A DNA stretch of 30,176 nucleotides, from positions 1 through 30,176 of the forward strand of contig CAMXVQ010000010.1 of assembly GCA_947252455.1 (NCBI GenBank), written 5' to 3'. Made by a program: the position numbers and the translations under genes. Positions 15,786 through 23,157 of this stretch are shown here, in pieces. The stretch comes from an uncultured Atopobium sp. (GTDB lineage Bacteria > Actinomycetota > Coriobacteriia > Coriobacteriales > Atopobiaceae). The notes below the pieces were generated by a model. The model searched no databases. It was not told the DNA's origin and saw only the letters and a program-made list of their open reading frames with translations. Position 1 is the first letter of the stretch; each line of letters opens with the position of its first letter.

Positions 15786-17363
15786 TTAACGCAATACCAT
15801 TAATGCAACACTTAAGATAATCAAGTTGCTAATAACAATAGCTATAACAACTCGAACTACAAACTTAAGCCAAGTTCCGTACTCAATACGGGAGAGTGCC
15901 AAACCACCCATAATTGCACCATTGGTAGGAGTAAACAGATTTACAACACCAGAAGCGGATGCAAAGATCATAACCATAACCGCAGGGTTAAAGCCAAGGT
16001 TTTGAGCAAGAGGTCCCATAATTGGCATAGAAACCGTTGCCATACCAGACGTTGATGGAATAAGGAATGACAGTACAAAGTACAGGAAATATGCACCTAC
16101 CGAGAAGACAACACCTGACGTACCAGAAAGTGCCTCGGATGACGAGTTAAGAATCCAGTCTGCCAAACCAGTTGAGCTCATAAGAACAGAAACAGCACGA
16201 GAAACTGCAATAATCATAGCAACGCTTATGATCTCGCCAGATCCGCGCATGAAGGAATCAACAATTTCGTGCTCGGATAAACCGCCAACAACACCAATAA
16301 CAATGGCCATAAGAAGGAACCAGGTAGTTGATTCAGGGAAGTACCATTGCCCCAGTGGGACACCAGTTAGCAAGGAAGACCAACCAGCATTATCAACTAC
16401 TTCTTTTTTAACACTAAAGTTTGCATTGCCTTCGATTTTAAGTTCACCAAGCTCTTTTTCTTTAAAAGTCTTAGTAAGGTCTGCAGGAGCCACTTGTGTT
16501 ACTTCATCGTGAGAAGCTGCATCACATTCAAAGAAGTCAACGCCAAGCTTTGTCCAAGGAATGAAAGAGATGATCATGATAACAAAGGTAATAGCAAATA
16601 TCCACAAAGAAATTCTTTGTCTTGTGGTCAGTGCAACATCTTTATTAGTTTCCTCTTCTTCAGTTCTGTATACTTCATCGGCAGCCTTAACTTCGTCAAG
16701 ACTCATCAAGGTGCGACTTGGATCTGCTTTAACGCTTTTTGCATACTGCATCGTAAAGAAAACGGCAATAGCATAGGAAACAACAAGTAAAACAGCACCA
16801 AGACCAATAATAACGCCTTGGTCTACTGTAATGCCTTTATCGACCAAAGCCGATGCAGCAACACCAGTACAAAATGGGTTAACAGTTGATCCCAAGCAAC
16901 CAACACCAGCACCAAGAAGCACGATCATAGCACCTGTAAGTGAATCATAGCCTGCAGCCATCATAGTTGCAGAAAGAAGTGCATAGAATCCAACCGTCTC
17001 TTCGCACATGCCATAGGTAGATCCGCCAAGAGCAAACAATGCCATAAGGATTGGAATGAGTTTAAGCTCATTACCTTTCATGTTCTTGACCAGTACGGAA
17101 ATACCAGTGTTAAGAGCATCTGTTTTGTTAACGATGCCTAAAAAGCCACCGATAACCAAAACAAATAAACAAACACCAAGCGCATCTCCAAAGCCTTTAA
17201 CAGGACTCATGAAGAAGTCACCCACCGTAACAGCTGTGATACCAGGAACAAAGGGAGCTATTGCTACCGATATCAGCGCTACAAGGATGAGGAGAATGAA
17301 GATAATGGAGAAGGATGTAAGCATCTCTCTCTTTTTCTTCGGTTGCGTAGTTGTAGAACTCAT
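15786..17363 (-). CDS. YfcC-family basic amino acid carrier (ArcD-like)
   Basis: Multi-pass membrane protein of the YfcC / C4-dicarboxylate anaerobic carrier family (PF03606). Next to arcA-arcB the likely job is arginine-ornithine exchange, as in streptococcal deiminase loci, but substrate is inferred from context. It has 525 residues from the chosen start, with about a dozen hydrophobic segments. Conserved family stretches include GGSTYGMCEETVGFY at 113-127, GCLGSTVNPF at 155-164, the PSTSGMA motif, and FTPTNGAIMGG near the C-terminus. A charged cytosolic loop lies at 206-250, and a hydrophilic stretch at about 280-326 looks like an extra insertion. The frame is open 42 codons upstream, but AAAGGAG lies 7 nt before the ATG at 17363. 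It has its own promoter and terminator. Confidence 0.85.
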   Translation of the reverse strand: MSSTTTQPKKKREMLTSFSIIFILLILVALISVAIAPFVPGITAVTVGDFFMSPVKGFGDALGVCLFVLVIGGFLGIVNKTDALNTGISVLVKNMKGNELKLIPILMALFALGGSTYGMCEETVGFYALLSATMMAAGYDSLTGAMIVLLGAGVGCLGSTVNPFCTGVAASALVDKGITVDQGVIIGLGAVLLVVSYAIAVFFTMQYAKSVKADPSRTLMSLDEVKAADEVYRTEEEETNKDVALTTRQRISLWIFAITFVIMIISFIPWTKLGVDFFECDAASHDEVTQVAPADLTKTFKEKELGELKIEGNANFSVKKEVVDNAGWSSLLTGVPLGQWYFPESTTWFLLMAIVIGVVGGLSEHEIVDSFMRGSGEIISVAMIIAVSRAVSVLMSSTGLADWILNSSSEALSGTSGVVFSVGAYFLYFVLSFLIPSTSGMATVSMPIMGPLAQNLGFNPAVMVMIFASASGVVNLFTPTNGAIMGGLALSRIEYGTWLKFVVRVVIAIVISNLIILSVALMVLR

Positions 17364-17456
17364 TTCGCAACTCCTTTCACCACAAACATACATTACATGT
17401 TTCGCCATCAACATGCTCAAACTCTGCACGTTGGGCTCTTTGTAAGAATATTGTAG

Positions 17457-17485
17457 AACATATGAAGAAATTTTGATAGAGTCAA
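17457..17485 (-). promoter_or_regulatory. Candidate promoter of the YfcC-type carrier gene
   Basis: On the minus strand TTGACT (17480-17485) and TATGTT (17457-17462) are 17 bp apart, matching the housekeeping consensus at five and four of six bases. The start of transcription would be near 17450, giving a leader of about 87 nt. Confidence 0.5.
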
Positions 17486-17495
17486 TCATGTAATT

Positions 17496-17529
17496 CGGTT
17501 AACGTTATGCATTAAAGCGTTAACGGTAT
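17496..17529. promoter_or_regulatory. Paired GTTAACG elements upstream of the carrier promoter
   Basis: GTTAACG (17498-17504) and CGTTAAC (17518-17524) form a perfect 7-bp inverted repeat; the GTTAAC cores are 21 bp apart, two helical turns. The second continues as GTTAACGGTAT, identical over 11 bases to the site upstream of arcA (20390-20400). They sit about 50 and 71 bp upstream of the predicted transcription start. Confidence 0.5.
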
Positions 17530-17823
17530 TGAATATCATTATTTAGAGCTTTATAAACCAGTCTGGAATGCTACAGATACGCACGCGCAGAAACAAGCCA
17601 CATAAATTCTTGTATTACCTTGTGTTTTATTAAATATCAATACGATAGATTTTTTTATTTATAAGATTCTATATAAAAGATGCCTTTTAGATTCTTACGT
17701 ATAAGCCAGCATTTTTATGCAATATAGTTATTATTTTATTCATAAATTAGAAAAAATACGTATTAAGCACTGTATACATGAATAATAAATAAAACGCACT
17801 ATTCTATGTATATGTTTGGTTAT

Positions 17824-17861
17824 AAAAAACCTGCATCTTAGGTACAACCTAAGATGCAGGT
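17824..17861 (-). terminator. Rho-independent terminator of arcA-arcB
   Basis: Perfect 15-bp arms (17829-17843 and 17847-17861, ACCTGCATCTTAGGT and its complement) around a 3-nt spacer. On the minus strand a six-U tract follows. It is about 72 bp past the arcB stop. Confidence 0.93.
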
Positions 17862-17932
17862 GAATACTAACTATACGTGCTGACTTTCACGCAAAATCTT
17901 ATAAGGAGCAAACAGCTTAAAAATTAAACCTT

Positions 17933-18925
17933 CTATTTAAGCGTTGCGTACATAACAGCCTTAATGGTGTGCATACGATTTTCTGCTTCGTCAAATACCT
18001 TAGACTGTTTAGACTCAAAGACCTCGTCGGCAACTTCCATCTCGGTAACGCCAAATTTCTCGGCAATATCTTTACCAATGGTGGTGTTTGTGTCGTGGAA
18101 AGAAGGCAGGCAGTGCATAAAGATAACATCGTCGTGTGCATTTGCCATAACTTCTTTGGTAACACGATAAGGCTCCAAAAGTTTAATGCGCTCTGCCCAA
18201 ATGTTATCAGGCTCGCCCATAGATACCCAAATGTCGGTGTAGATAACATCGGCATTTTTGGTTCCTTCGTGAACGTCTTCGGTAAGCGTAATGGTTGAAC
18301 CATGTTCAGCAGCCAGCTTTTTGCAGGTTTCTACAAGCTCAGGATGTGGCATTTGTTCGCGCGGACCGCAAGCAGTAAAGTTAAGACCAAGCTTTGCACA
18401 AGCAACCATAAGCGAATTGCCTACATTGTTACCAGCATCGCCCATAAAGGTAAAGTTAAGACCTTTTAAGCGACCAAAGTTCTCTTGAATAGTAAGCATA
18501 TCAGCAATCATTTGAGTTGGGTGGAACTCAGTAGTAAGTCCATTCCAAACAGGAACGCCAGCATTTTTTGCTAAACACTCAACCTTTTCTTGCTCAAAAC
18601 CACGATACTCAATACCATCATACATACGACCTAAAACGCGCGCGGTATCTTCGATAGACTCTTTTTTACCCATCTGCGAAGATCCTGGCTCAAGGTACGT
18701 AACGCCCATACCTAAGTCCATACCGCCTACCTCAAACGAGCAGCGCGTACGAGTTGAAGTTTTCTCAAATAGAAGAACAATGTTTTTGCCTTCAAGATAA
18801 CGATGCGGTACACCTGCCATTTTCATGCGTTTGAATTCGGCACTTAAGTTGATGAGGTATTTAATTTCCTCGGTTGAGAAATCGAGCAATTTCAGAAAGC
18901 TTCTACCACTTAAATTAACACCCAT
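17933..18925 (-). CDS. arcB: Ornithine carbamoyltransferase (catabolic, ArcB)
   Basis: Converts citrulline and phosphate to ornithine and carbamoyl phosphate in the arginine deiminase pathway (the reverse reaction, ArgF, is biosynthetic). It has 330 residues. The carbamoyl-phosphate loop STRTR is at 57-61, HPTQ at 135-138, the ornithine/citrulline-binding SMG loop in DIWVSMGE at 231-238, and the catalytic HCLP at 271-274. The catabolic role is inferred from its position directly behind arcA on the same strand, with no arginine biosynthesis genes nearby. The start is preceded by AAAGGA. A hairpin with a short U-run lies in the 65-bp gap to arcA, which may lower arcB relative to arcA. Confidence 0.94.
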   Translation of the reverse strand: MGVNLSGRSFLKLLDFSTEEIKYLINLSAEFKRMKMAGVPHRYLEGKNIVLLFEKTSTRTRCSFEVGGMDLGMGVTYLEPGSSQMGKKESIEDTARVLGRMYDGIEYRGFEQEKVECLAKNAGVPVWNGLTTEFHPTQMIADMLTIQENFGRLKGLNFTFMGDAGNNVGNSLMVACAKLGLNFTACGPREQMPHPELVETCKKLAAEHGSTITLTEDVHEGTKNADVIYTDIWVSMGEPDNIWAERIKLLEPYRVTKEVMANAHDDVIFMHCLPSFHDTNTTIGKDIAEKFGVTEMEVADEVFESKQSKVFDEAENRMHTIKAVMYATLK

Positions 18926-18950
18926 GTGTTTTCCTTTCTAAAGGACAGTC

Positions 18951-18982
18951 ATATAAAACCGGAAGTGTTTAACTTCCGGTTT
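18951..18982 (-). terminator. Intercistronic hairpin between arcA and arcB (attenuator-like)
   Basis: Arms AAACCGGAAGT and ACTTCCGGTTT (11 bp, loop of 5) at 18956-18982. On the minus strand the stem ends in UUUUAUAU, 8 bp past the arcA stop. It could act as a partial terminator or as a 3'-end protector of the arcA message. Confidence 0.65.
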
Positions 18983-18990
18983 ATAATCTG

Positions 18991-20241
18991 TTACAAATCT
19001 TCACGAACAAACGGCATGCTCATACAACGTGGACCTCCGCGACCACGAGAAAGCTCGGCTGATGGTACAACCAAAAGCTCAAGACCAGCTTTATACAGCG
19101 CGTCATTTGTTACCGTATTGCGCTGATAGACGCAAATCTTACCAGGCGCAACGGTGAGCGTGTTGGAACCATCATTCCACTGTTCACGAGCGGCGGCAAC
19201 AGGATCACCATTACCACACTGAATCAGCGTAACATGATCAAGACCCAAAGCTTTGCTTAAGATGTGCTCAAGCGTGTCGTTCATTTCTTCGATCTTAACT
19301 TCTCCAGGTACTGAACCTGCAGTCAGCTTAAATACCTGCAAAGTGCCCAAAATACCAGGATGAATGGTGAACTTATCAACATCAATTTGCGTAAAGACTG
19401 TATCAAGATGCATGAACGCACGAGATACCGGAATATTAAACGCATAAATTGTATCGATTTCGCACTCATCAGACTTATCCCAGAACATATGCTGTGCTAA
19501 GCAGTCAATAGCAGAAGCTTGGGTACGCTGTGAAATACCAATGGCAATGGTATGCGCATTGAGGTTGAGTACGTCTCCACCTTCTGTATGATAAGCTGCA
19601 TCGCGACGATACCATAAAGGAGCATCATTATAATCGGGATGGTCGCGGAAAATATATTTACCAAAGAGCGTTTCGCGATTGCGTGTAACCGAGAACATAC
19701 GATTAAGATTAACGCCTTTGCCAACAATGGCAAATGGGTCACGAGTAAAGTATGTATTAGGCATGGGGTCAATTAACAAATCGGAATCGGAACCTTGGTT
19801 CATATTTACCATGTCTACCAAAAGATTATTGGAACGATCAGGTAAATCGATCTCGTTCTTGCGGATTCCTGCGATACATTTTTCTACAAATGTTTGCGTA
19901 TCTTTAATTGAATCCATAAATTCTTTAACGGCAGCACGCGTATGAGTTCCATGAAGACCTGATTCATCAAGCCACTGATTGGTAAATTCCTCACGCGAAC
20001 CGGCTGCATCAAGAGCCTCAGCAACCAGTTTCTCAAGATACAAAACTTCTACACCCTGCTCGCGTAAAATTTCGGCAAAACGATCGTGTTCTGCTTGAGC
20101 AACATCGAGAAATGGCACATCGTCAAATAAAAGGCGTCCTAAATCATCTGGCGGAAGATTAAGAAGCTCTTCGCCTGGGCGATGAAGCAAAACCTTTTTA
20201 AGAGTACCAATCTCGCTGTGGACGTATAGCCCGTTAGCCAT
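18991..20241 (-). CDS. arcA: Arginine deiminase
   Basis: Hydrolyses L-arginine to citrulline and ammonia, the first step of the arginine deiminase pathway; the ammonia also counters acid. It has 416 residues from the chosen start. Family motifs are visible: GTLKKVLLHRPG near the N-terminus, FTRDPFA in the substrate pocket, HTEGGDV, and MHLDTVFTQID with the catalytic histidine. The nucleophile is C406 in SRGRGGPRCMSMP. The frame is open 12 codons upstream to 20277, but GGAGG lies 4 nt before the ATG at 20241, in a GGAGGCATCATGGC context identical to oppA. It is first of arcA-arcB, divergent from ftsH, with a GTTAACGGTAT element upstream. Confidence 0.96.
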   Translation of the reverse strand: MANGLYVHSEIGTLKKVLLHRPGEELLNLPPDDLGRLLFDDVPFLDVAQAEHDRFAEILREQGVEVLYLEKLVAEALDAAGSREEFTNQWLDESGLHGTHTRAAVKEFMDSIKDTQTFVEKCIAGIRKNEIDLPDRSNNLLVDMVNMNQGSDSDLLIDPMPNTYFTRDPFAIVGKGVNLNRMFSVTRNRETLFGKYIFRDHPDYNDAPLWYRRDAAYHTEGGDVLNLNAHTIAIGISQRTQASAIDCLAQHMFWDKSDECEIDTIYAFNIPVSRAFMHLDTVFTQIDVDKFTIHPGILGTLQVFKLTAGSVPGEVKIEEMNDTLEHILSKALGLDHVTLIQCGNGDPVAAAREQWNDGSNTLTVAPGKICVYQRNTVTNDALYKAGLELLVVPSAELSRGRGGPRCMSMPFVREDL

Positions 20242-20341
20242 GATGCCTCCTGTAATCCGATTTGAGACTAAAGCCATGCTATAAAAAAAGACCTTAGCAC
20301 TCCAACATCAATAAGAGCACACAAAATGTGTACCTATTGAG

Positions 20342-20347
20342 AGTATA
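20342..20347 (-). promoter_or_regulatory. Candidate -10 box of arcA
   Basis: The minus strand reads TATACT, five of six consensus bases, about 100 bp before the start. The sequence 17 bp upstream (TGGTCC) is a poor -35, which would fit an activator-dependent promoter. Confidence 0.35.
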
Positions 20348-20387
20348 TCCAATAATTAAAGTATGGACCATCTTATGGCAGAAGTCT

Positions 20388-20400
20388 CGGTTAACGGTAT
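20388..20400. promoter_or_regulatory. GTTAACGGTAT element upstream of arcA
   Basis: CGGTTAACGGTAT, about 57 bp upstream of the predicted arcA transcription start. The last 11 bases recur at 17519-17529 before the carrier gene, and CGGTTAACG recurs at 17496-17504. Confidence 0.5.
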
Positions 20401-20521
20401 AAGTTTTTATCTAAGTGGCTCAATTATTCATTAATAATATATTTACCTGCGCATATTCAAAAATATCCTGTATAAACCATGAGGTAGTTTTTTATCTCAC
20501 GATATACTTAAAATCGAACGT

Positions 20522-20544
20522 AAGCAAAGTATGTTTGCTTTTTT
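20522..20544 (+). terminator. Terminator-like hairpin upstream of ftsH
   Basis: On the plus strand AAGCAAA and TTTGCTT (7 bp, loop GTATG) are followed by UUUUAUU. Only two G-C pairs, so it is weak. It may end a short transcript or act in a long ftsH leader. Confidence 0.4.
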
Positions 20545-20756
20545 ATTCGATATTAATTGTTTTTTATTCATTTTATAGCTCATACGTACAATACAAATAT
20601 CCAATATGAAATATGTATGAACACGCATCAGATGCTCAAAATAGAGGATTTACTATGTGATACATACTAAAAAACAACAAGTAAGGATACACTAAAAGGA
20701 AGTATTAAAATACATATATATACATCAACGATCCCTTATTAAAGGAGTTAACGTTT

Positions 20757-22664
20757 ATGGTGCAAAACAACAAGAACAAGCGTCAAAAGCTTATTCTGTA
20801 TCTCATTATAGGGTTGGTAGCTGCTTTTATTGCGCGCTCACTACTTATGCCAACACTAGGAGATACCCGTGTCGAGCAGGTAAGCTATAGTGAGTTTCTG
20901 CAAAAAGTTGAACGAGGCGAAGTAAAGAAAGTCCAACTTGATACAGGAACAAAGTCTATGCGTTTCACAACCAGTGATGGTGCAGGTGAAAAAGCATACG
21001 AAACAACGCAATTCCCCAACGATTCGAGCTTGGTTAAACGTATGGAAGCCCAAGGTGTTGATTTTTCGGCCAAAATACCTGACACCAGCAAGGACATGTG
21101 GATTTGGTTACTCATCAATTTGTCACCGTTTATCATTATTTTTGGTGGCGGCTGGCTTATCAATCGTCGTATTAAAAAGCAGATGGGCGAAGATAATCCT
21201 TCTATGAACTTTGGAGGAGGTTTTGGCGGTTTTGGACCTTTTGGTGGTGGATTTGGAAAATCAAATGCCAAAGAAGTAAAAGGCCAAGAAACTGGCGTTA
21301 CCTTTAAAGATGTTGCCGGTCAAGATGAGGCAAAAGATTCGCTGCGTGAAATTGTAAGCTTTTTGGATAATCCTAAAAAATATGCAGCTATTGGCGCACG
21401 TTGCCCTAAAGGCGCTTTGCTTGTAGGACCTCCAGGTACAGGAAAGACGCTTCTAGCGCGCGCTGTTGCAGGTGAAGCTAAAGTGCCGTTTTTCCAAATA
21501 TCGGGTTCTGAGTTTGTTGAAATGTTTGTAGGTAGAGGTGCGGCAAAAGTTCGCGACCTCTTTAAACAGGCAAAAGAGAAAGCTCCTTGTATTATCTTTA
21601 TCGATGAGCTTGATACCGTTGGCAAAAAGCGTGGCGTGAGCGTTAACAGCAATGATGAGCGCGAGCAAACGCTTAACCAACTCCTTGCCGAGATGGATGG
21701 TTTTGATAACCATAAAGGCATTGTCGTACTTGCAGCAACCAATCGTCCCGAAACACTTGATTTGGCTTTGTTGCGTCCTGGTCGTTTTGACCGTCGCATT
21801 CCTGTAGAACTCCCCGATTTAACAGGACGCGAAGCAATACTTAAGCTTCATGCAAGCGACGTTAAGATGGAGCAAGGAATCGACTTCGCTCAGGTTGCTC
21901 GACAAACGCCAGGTACCTCGGGTGCAGATCTCGCTAACATGATAAATGAGGCGGCTTTGCGCGCTGTTCGTATGGGTCGCAGTCGTGTAAGCCAAAGTGA
22001 TATTGAAGAATCAGTAGACGTAGTTGTTGCAGGCGAAAAGAAAAAAACAGCCGTGCTTTCCGAACACGAACGCAAAGTTGTTTCTTATCACGAAACAGGA
22101 CACGCCATTGTTGCGGCAGTTCAAAATGGACGCTCCCCTGTTTCAAAAATTACGATTATTCCTCGTACCTCAGGTGCGCTTGGTTTTACCATGCAAGCCG
22201 AAGAAGATCAGCGCTACCTAACAACCAAAGAGGAATACAAGCAGCGTTTGGCGGTATTATGCGGTGGCCGTGCTGCTGAAGAGCTTATATTTGGCCATAT
22301 GTCATCAGGTGCAGCGGACGACATTGAAAAAGCTACTAAAATTGCGCGCGCGATGGTAACTCAGCTGGGTATGTCATCGCAATTTGGCATGGTTGCCCTT
22401 GGTCAAACTCGTAATAAGTACTTAGGTGGAGGATCTGAGCTCACCTGCTCTGAAGGAACAGCACAACAAATTGATAAAGAAATTCAAGATCTTATCCGTG
22501 AAGCTCATGAAACGGCGCTAAAAACTCTTGAAGCATATAAATTTAAGTTGCATGAAATTGCAAGATATTTACAACTTAAAGAAACAATTACGGGTGACGA
22601 GTTTATGCAGATGCTTAATCGAAAAGATGGTTTTGCTCCAAGCACAAACACAGATACCCAGTAG
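20757..22664 (+). CDS. ftsH: ATP-dependent zinc metalloprotease FtsH
   Basis: Membrane-anchored AAA+ protease that removes damaged membrane proteins and some regulators; works as a hexamer. It has 635 residues. Membrane segments lie at about 12-32 and 113-135, with the external domain between them. A glycine/phenylalanine-rich linker runs at 152-168. The AAA domain has Walker A GPPGTGKT at 224-231, Walker B IIFIDE at 279-284 and the second region of homology at about 328-345. The protease site is HETGH at 445-449 (HExxH with T in place of the common A). The pore loop reads MFVGRG at 256-261, with R where V or M is frequent. The start is preceded by AAAGGAG at 9 nt. It is divergent from arcA, apparently monocistronic, and followed by a terminator. 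Confidence 0.97.
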   Translation: MVQNNKNKRQKLILYLIIGLVAAFIARSLLMPTLGDTRVEQVSYSEFLQKVERGEVKKVQLDTGTKSMRFTTSDGAGEKAYETTQFPNDSSLVKRMEAQGVDFSAKIPDTSKDMWIWLLINLSPFIIIFGGGWLINRRIKKQMGEDNPSMNFGGGFGGFGPFGGGFGKSNAKEVKGQETGVTFKDVAGQDEAKDSLREIVSFLDNPKKYAAIGARCPKGALLVGPPGTGKTLLARAVAGEAKVPFFQISGSEFVEMFVGRGAAKVRDLFKQAKEKAPCIIFIDELDTVGKKRGVSVNSNDEREQTLNQLLAEMDGFDNHKGIVVLAATNRPETLDLALLRPGRFDRRIPVELPDLTGREAILKLHASDVKMEQGIDFAQVARQTPGTSGADLANMINEAALRAVRMGRSRVSQSDIEESVDVVVAGEKKKTAVLSEHERKVVSYHETGHAIVAAVQNGRSPVSKITIIPRTSGALGFTMQAEEDQRYLTTKEEYKQRLAVLCGGRAAEELIFGHMSSGAADDIEKATKIARAMVTQLGMSSQFGMVALGQTRNKYLGGGSELTCSEGTAQQIDKEIQDLIREAHETALKTLEAYKFKLHEIARYLQLKETITGDEFMQMLNRKDGFAPSTNTDTQ

Positions 22665-22708
22665 TTTTTTGTGGTAAGAAGAATCTTGTACTTAAGAATC
22701 TATTTGAC

Positions 22709-22744
22709 TCCCCCACGTGCTTTGAACACGTGGGGGATTTATTA
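22709..22744 (+). terminator. Terminator of ftsH
   Basis: Arms TCCCCCACGTG and CACGTGGGGGA (11 bp, loop of 7) at 22709-22737, followed by UUUAUUAU, about 45 bp past the ftsH stop. Strong stem, modest U-tract. Confidence 0.75.
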
Positions 22745-22883
22745 TGCATAAGATTTGTAAAACATGAGACACGGTATGCAAGTTAGAAATATGCTATATG
22801 CCTGAAATTTGCGGTGATCAAAACTACGGCAGGTCAAACAGGTTAAACGCATACTTGGCACTGAAGCATCCATAAAGGTTAAT

Positions 22884-22910
22884 AAAAAACGACCGAAAAC
22901 TTCGGCCGTT
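22884..22910 (-). terminator. Rho-independent terminator of tRNA-Pro
   Basis: On the minus strand AACGGCCGAA and TTCGGTCGTT (10 bp, one G-U pair, loop of 3) run into a U-tract. It is about 10 bp past the 3' end of the tRNA. Confidence 0.88.
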
Positions 22911-22920
22911 AGAAATCACG

Positions 22921-22997
<77 letters not shown>

Positions 22998-23157
22998 AAA
23001 TATACAAAACTACGTTTTGCGCCTACTTATAGTAACACGTTTATAAATAATTCATCTTGAACTTTACAGCTTCCACAATTTTTCACAAGTACACAACAAA
23101 GCACCCACGCTAAAAATTATGCTCATCTTCCAAGAGAGTTATTTATCGCCCGATAAA

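Larger units (their letters stand above)
17364..17932. other. Intergenic region between arcB and the carrier gene
   Basis: This 569-bp AT-rich region contains the arcB terminator (17824-17861), a candidate promoter of the carrier gene (17457-17485) and two GTTAAC elements 21 bp apart (17498-17524). The stretch 17530-17820 shows no reading frame or structure that I trust. Confidence 0.5.
20242..20756. other. Divergent intergenic region arcA / ftsH
   Basis: This 515-bp AT-rich region should hold promoters for both genes. It contains an arcA -10 candidate (20342-20347), the GTTAAC element (20388-20400) and a plus-strand hairpin with a U-tract (20522-20544). I could not place the ftsH promoter with confidence. 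The reading frame at 20415-20609 has a GTG start without a ribosome site and is probably not a gene. Confidence 0.5.

Noticed and set aside
17779..17792. TGAATAATAAATAA, resembling an ArgR (ARG) box
   Set aside because: The second half matches poorly, the region is very AT-rich, and it lies over 400 bp from the carrier gene start and downstream of arcB, not at a promoter.
20295..20303. TTAGCACTC, a perfect CIRCE half site (HrcA) between arcA and ftsH
   Set aside because: The second half, GAGTGCTAA at 9-bp spacing, is absent (TAAGAGCAC is found), and the site lies within the predicted arcA leader rather than near ftsH.
20415..20609. Plus-strand 64-codon reading frame upstream of ftsH
   Set aside because: GTG start without a ribosome site, AT-rich low-complexity composition, and it spans a terminator-like hairpin.
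23138..23157. TTTATCG-CC-CGATAAA dyad just past the second exporter gene
   Set aside because: Too small a loop and no U-tract on the minus strand; not supported as a terminator.
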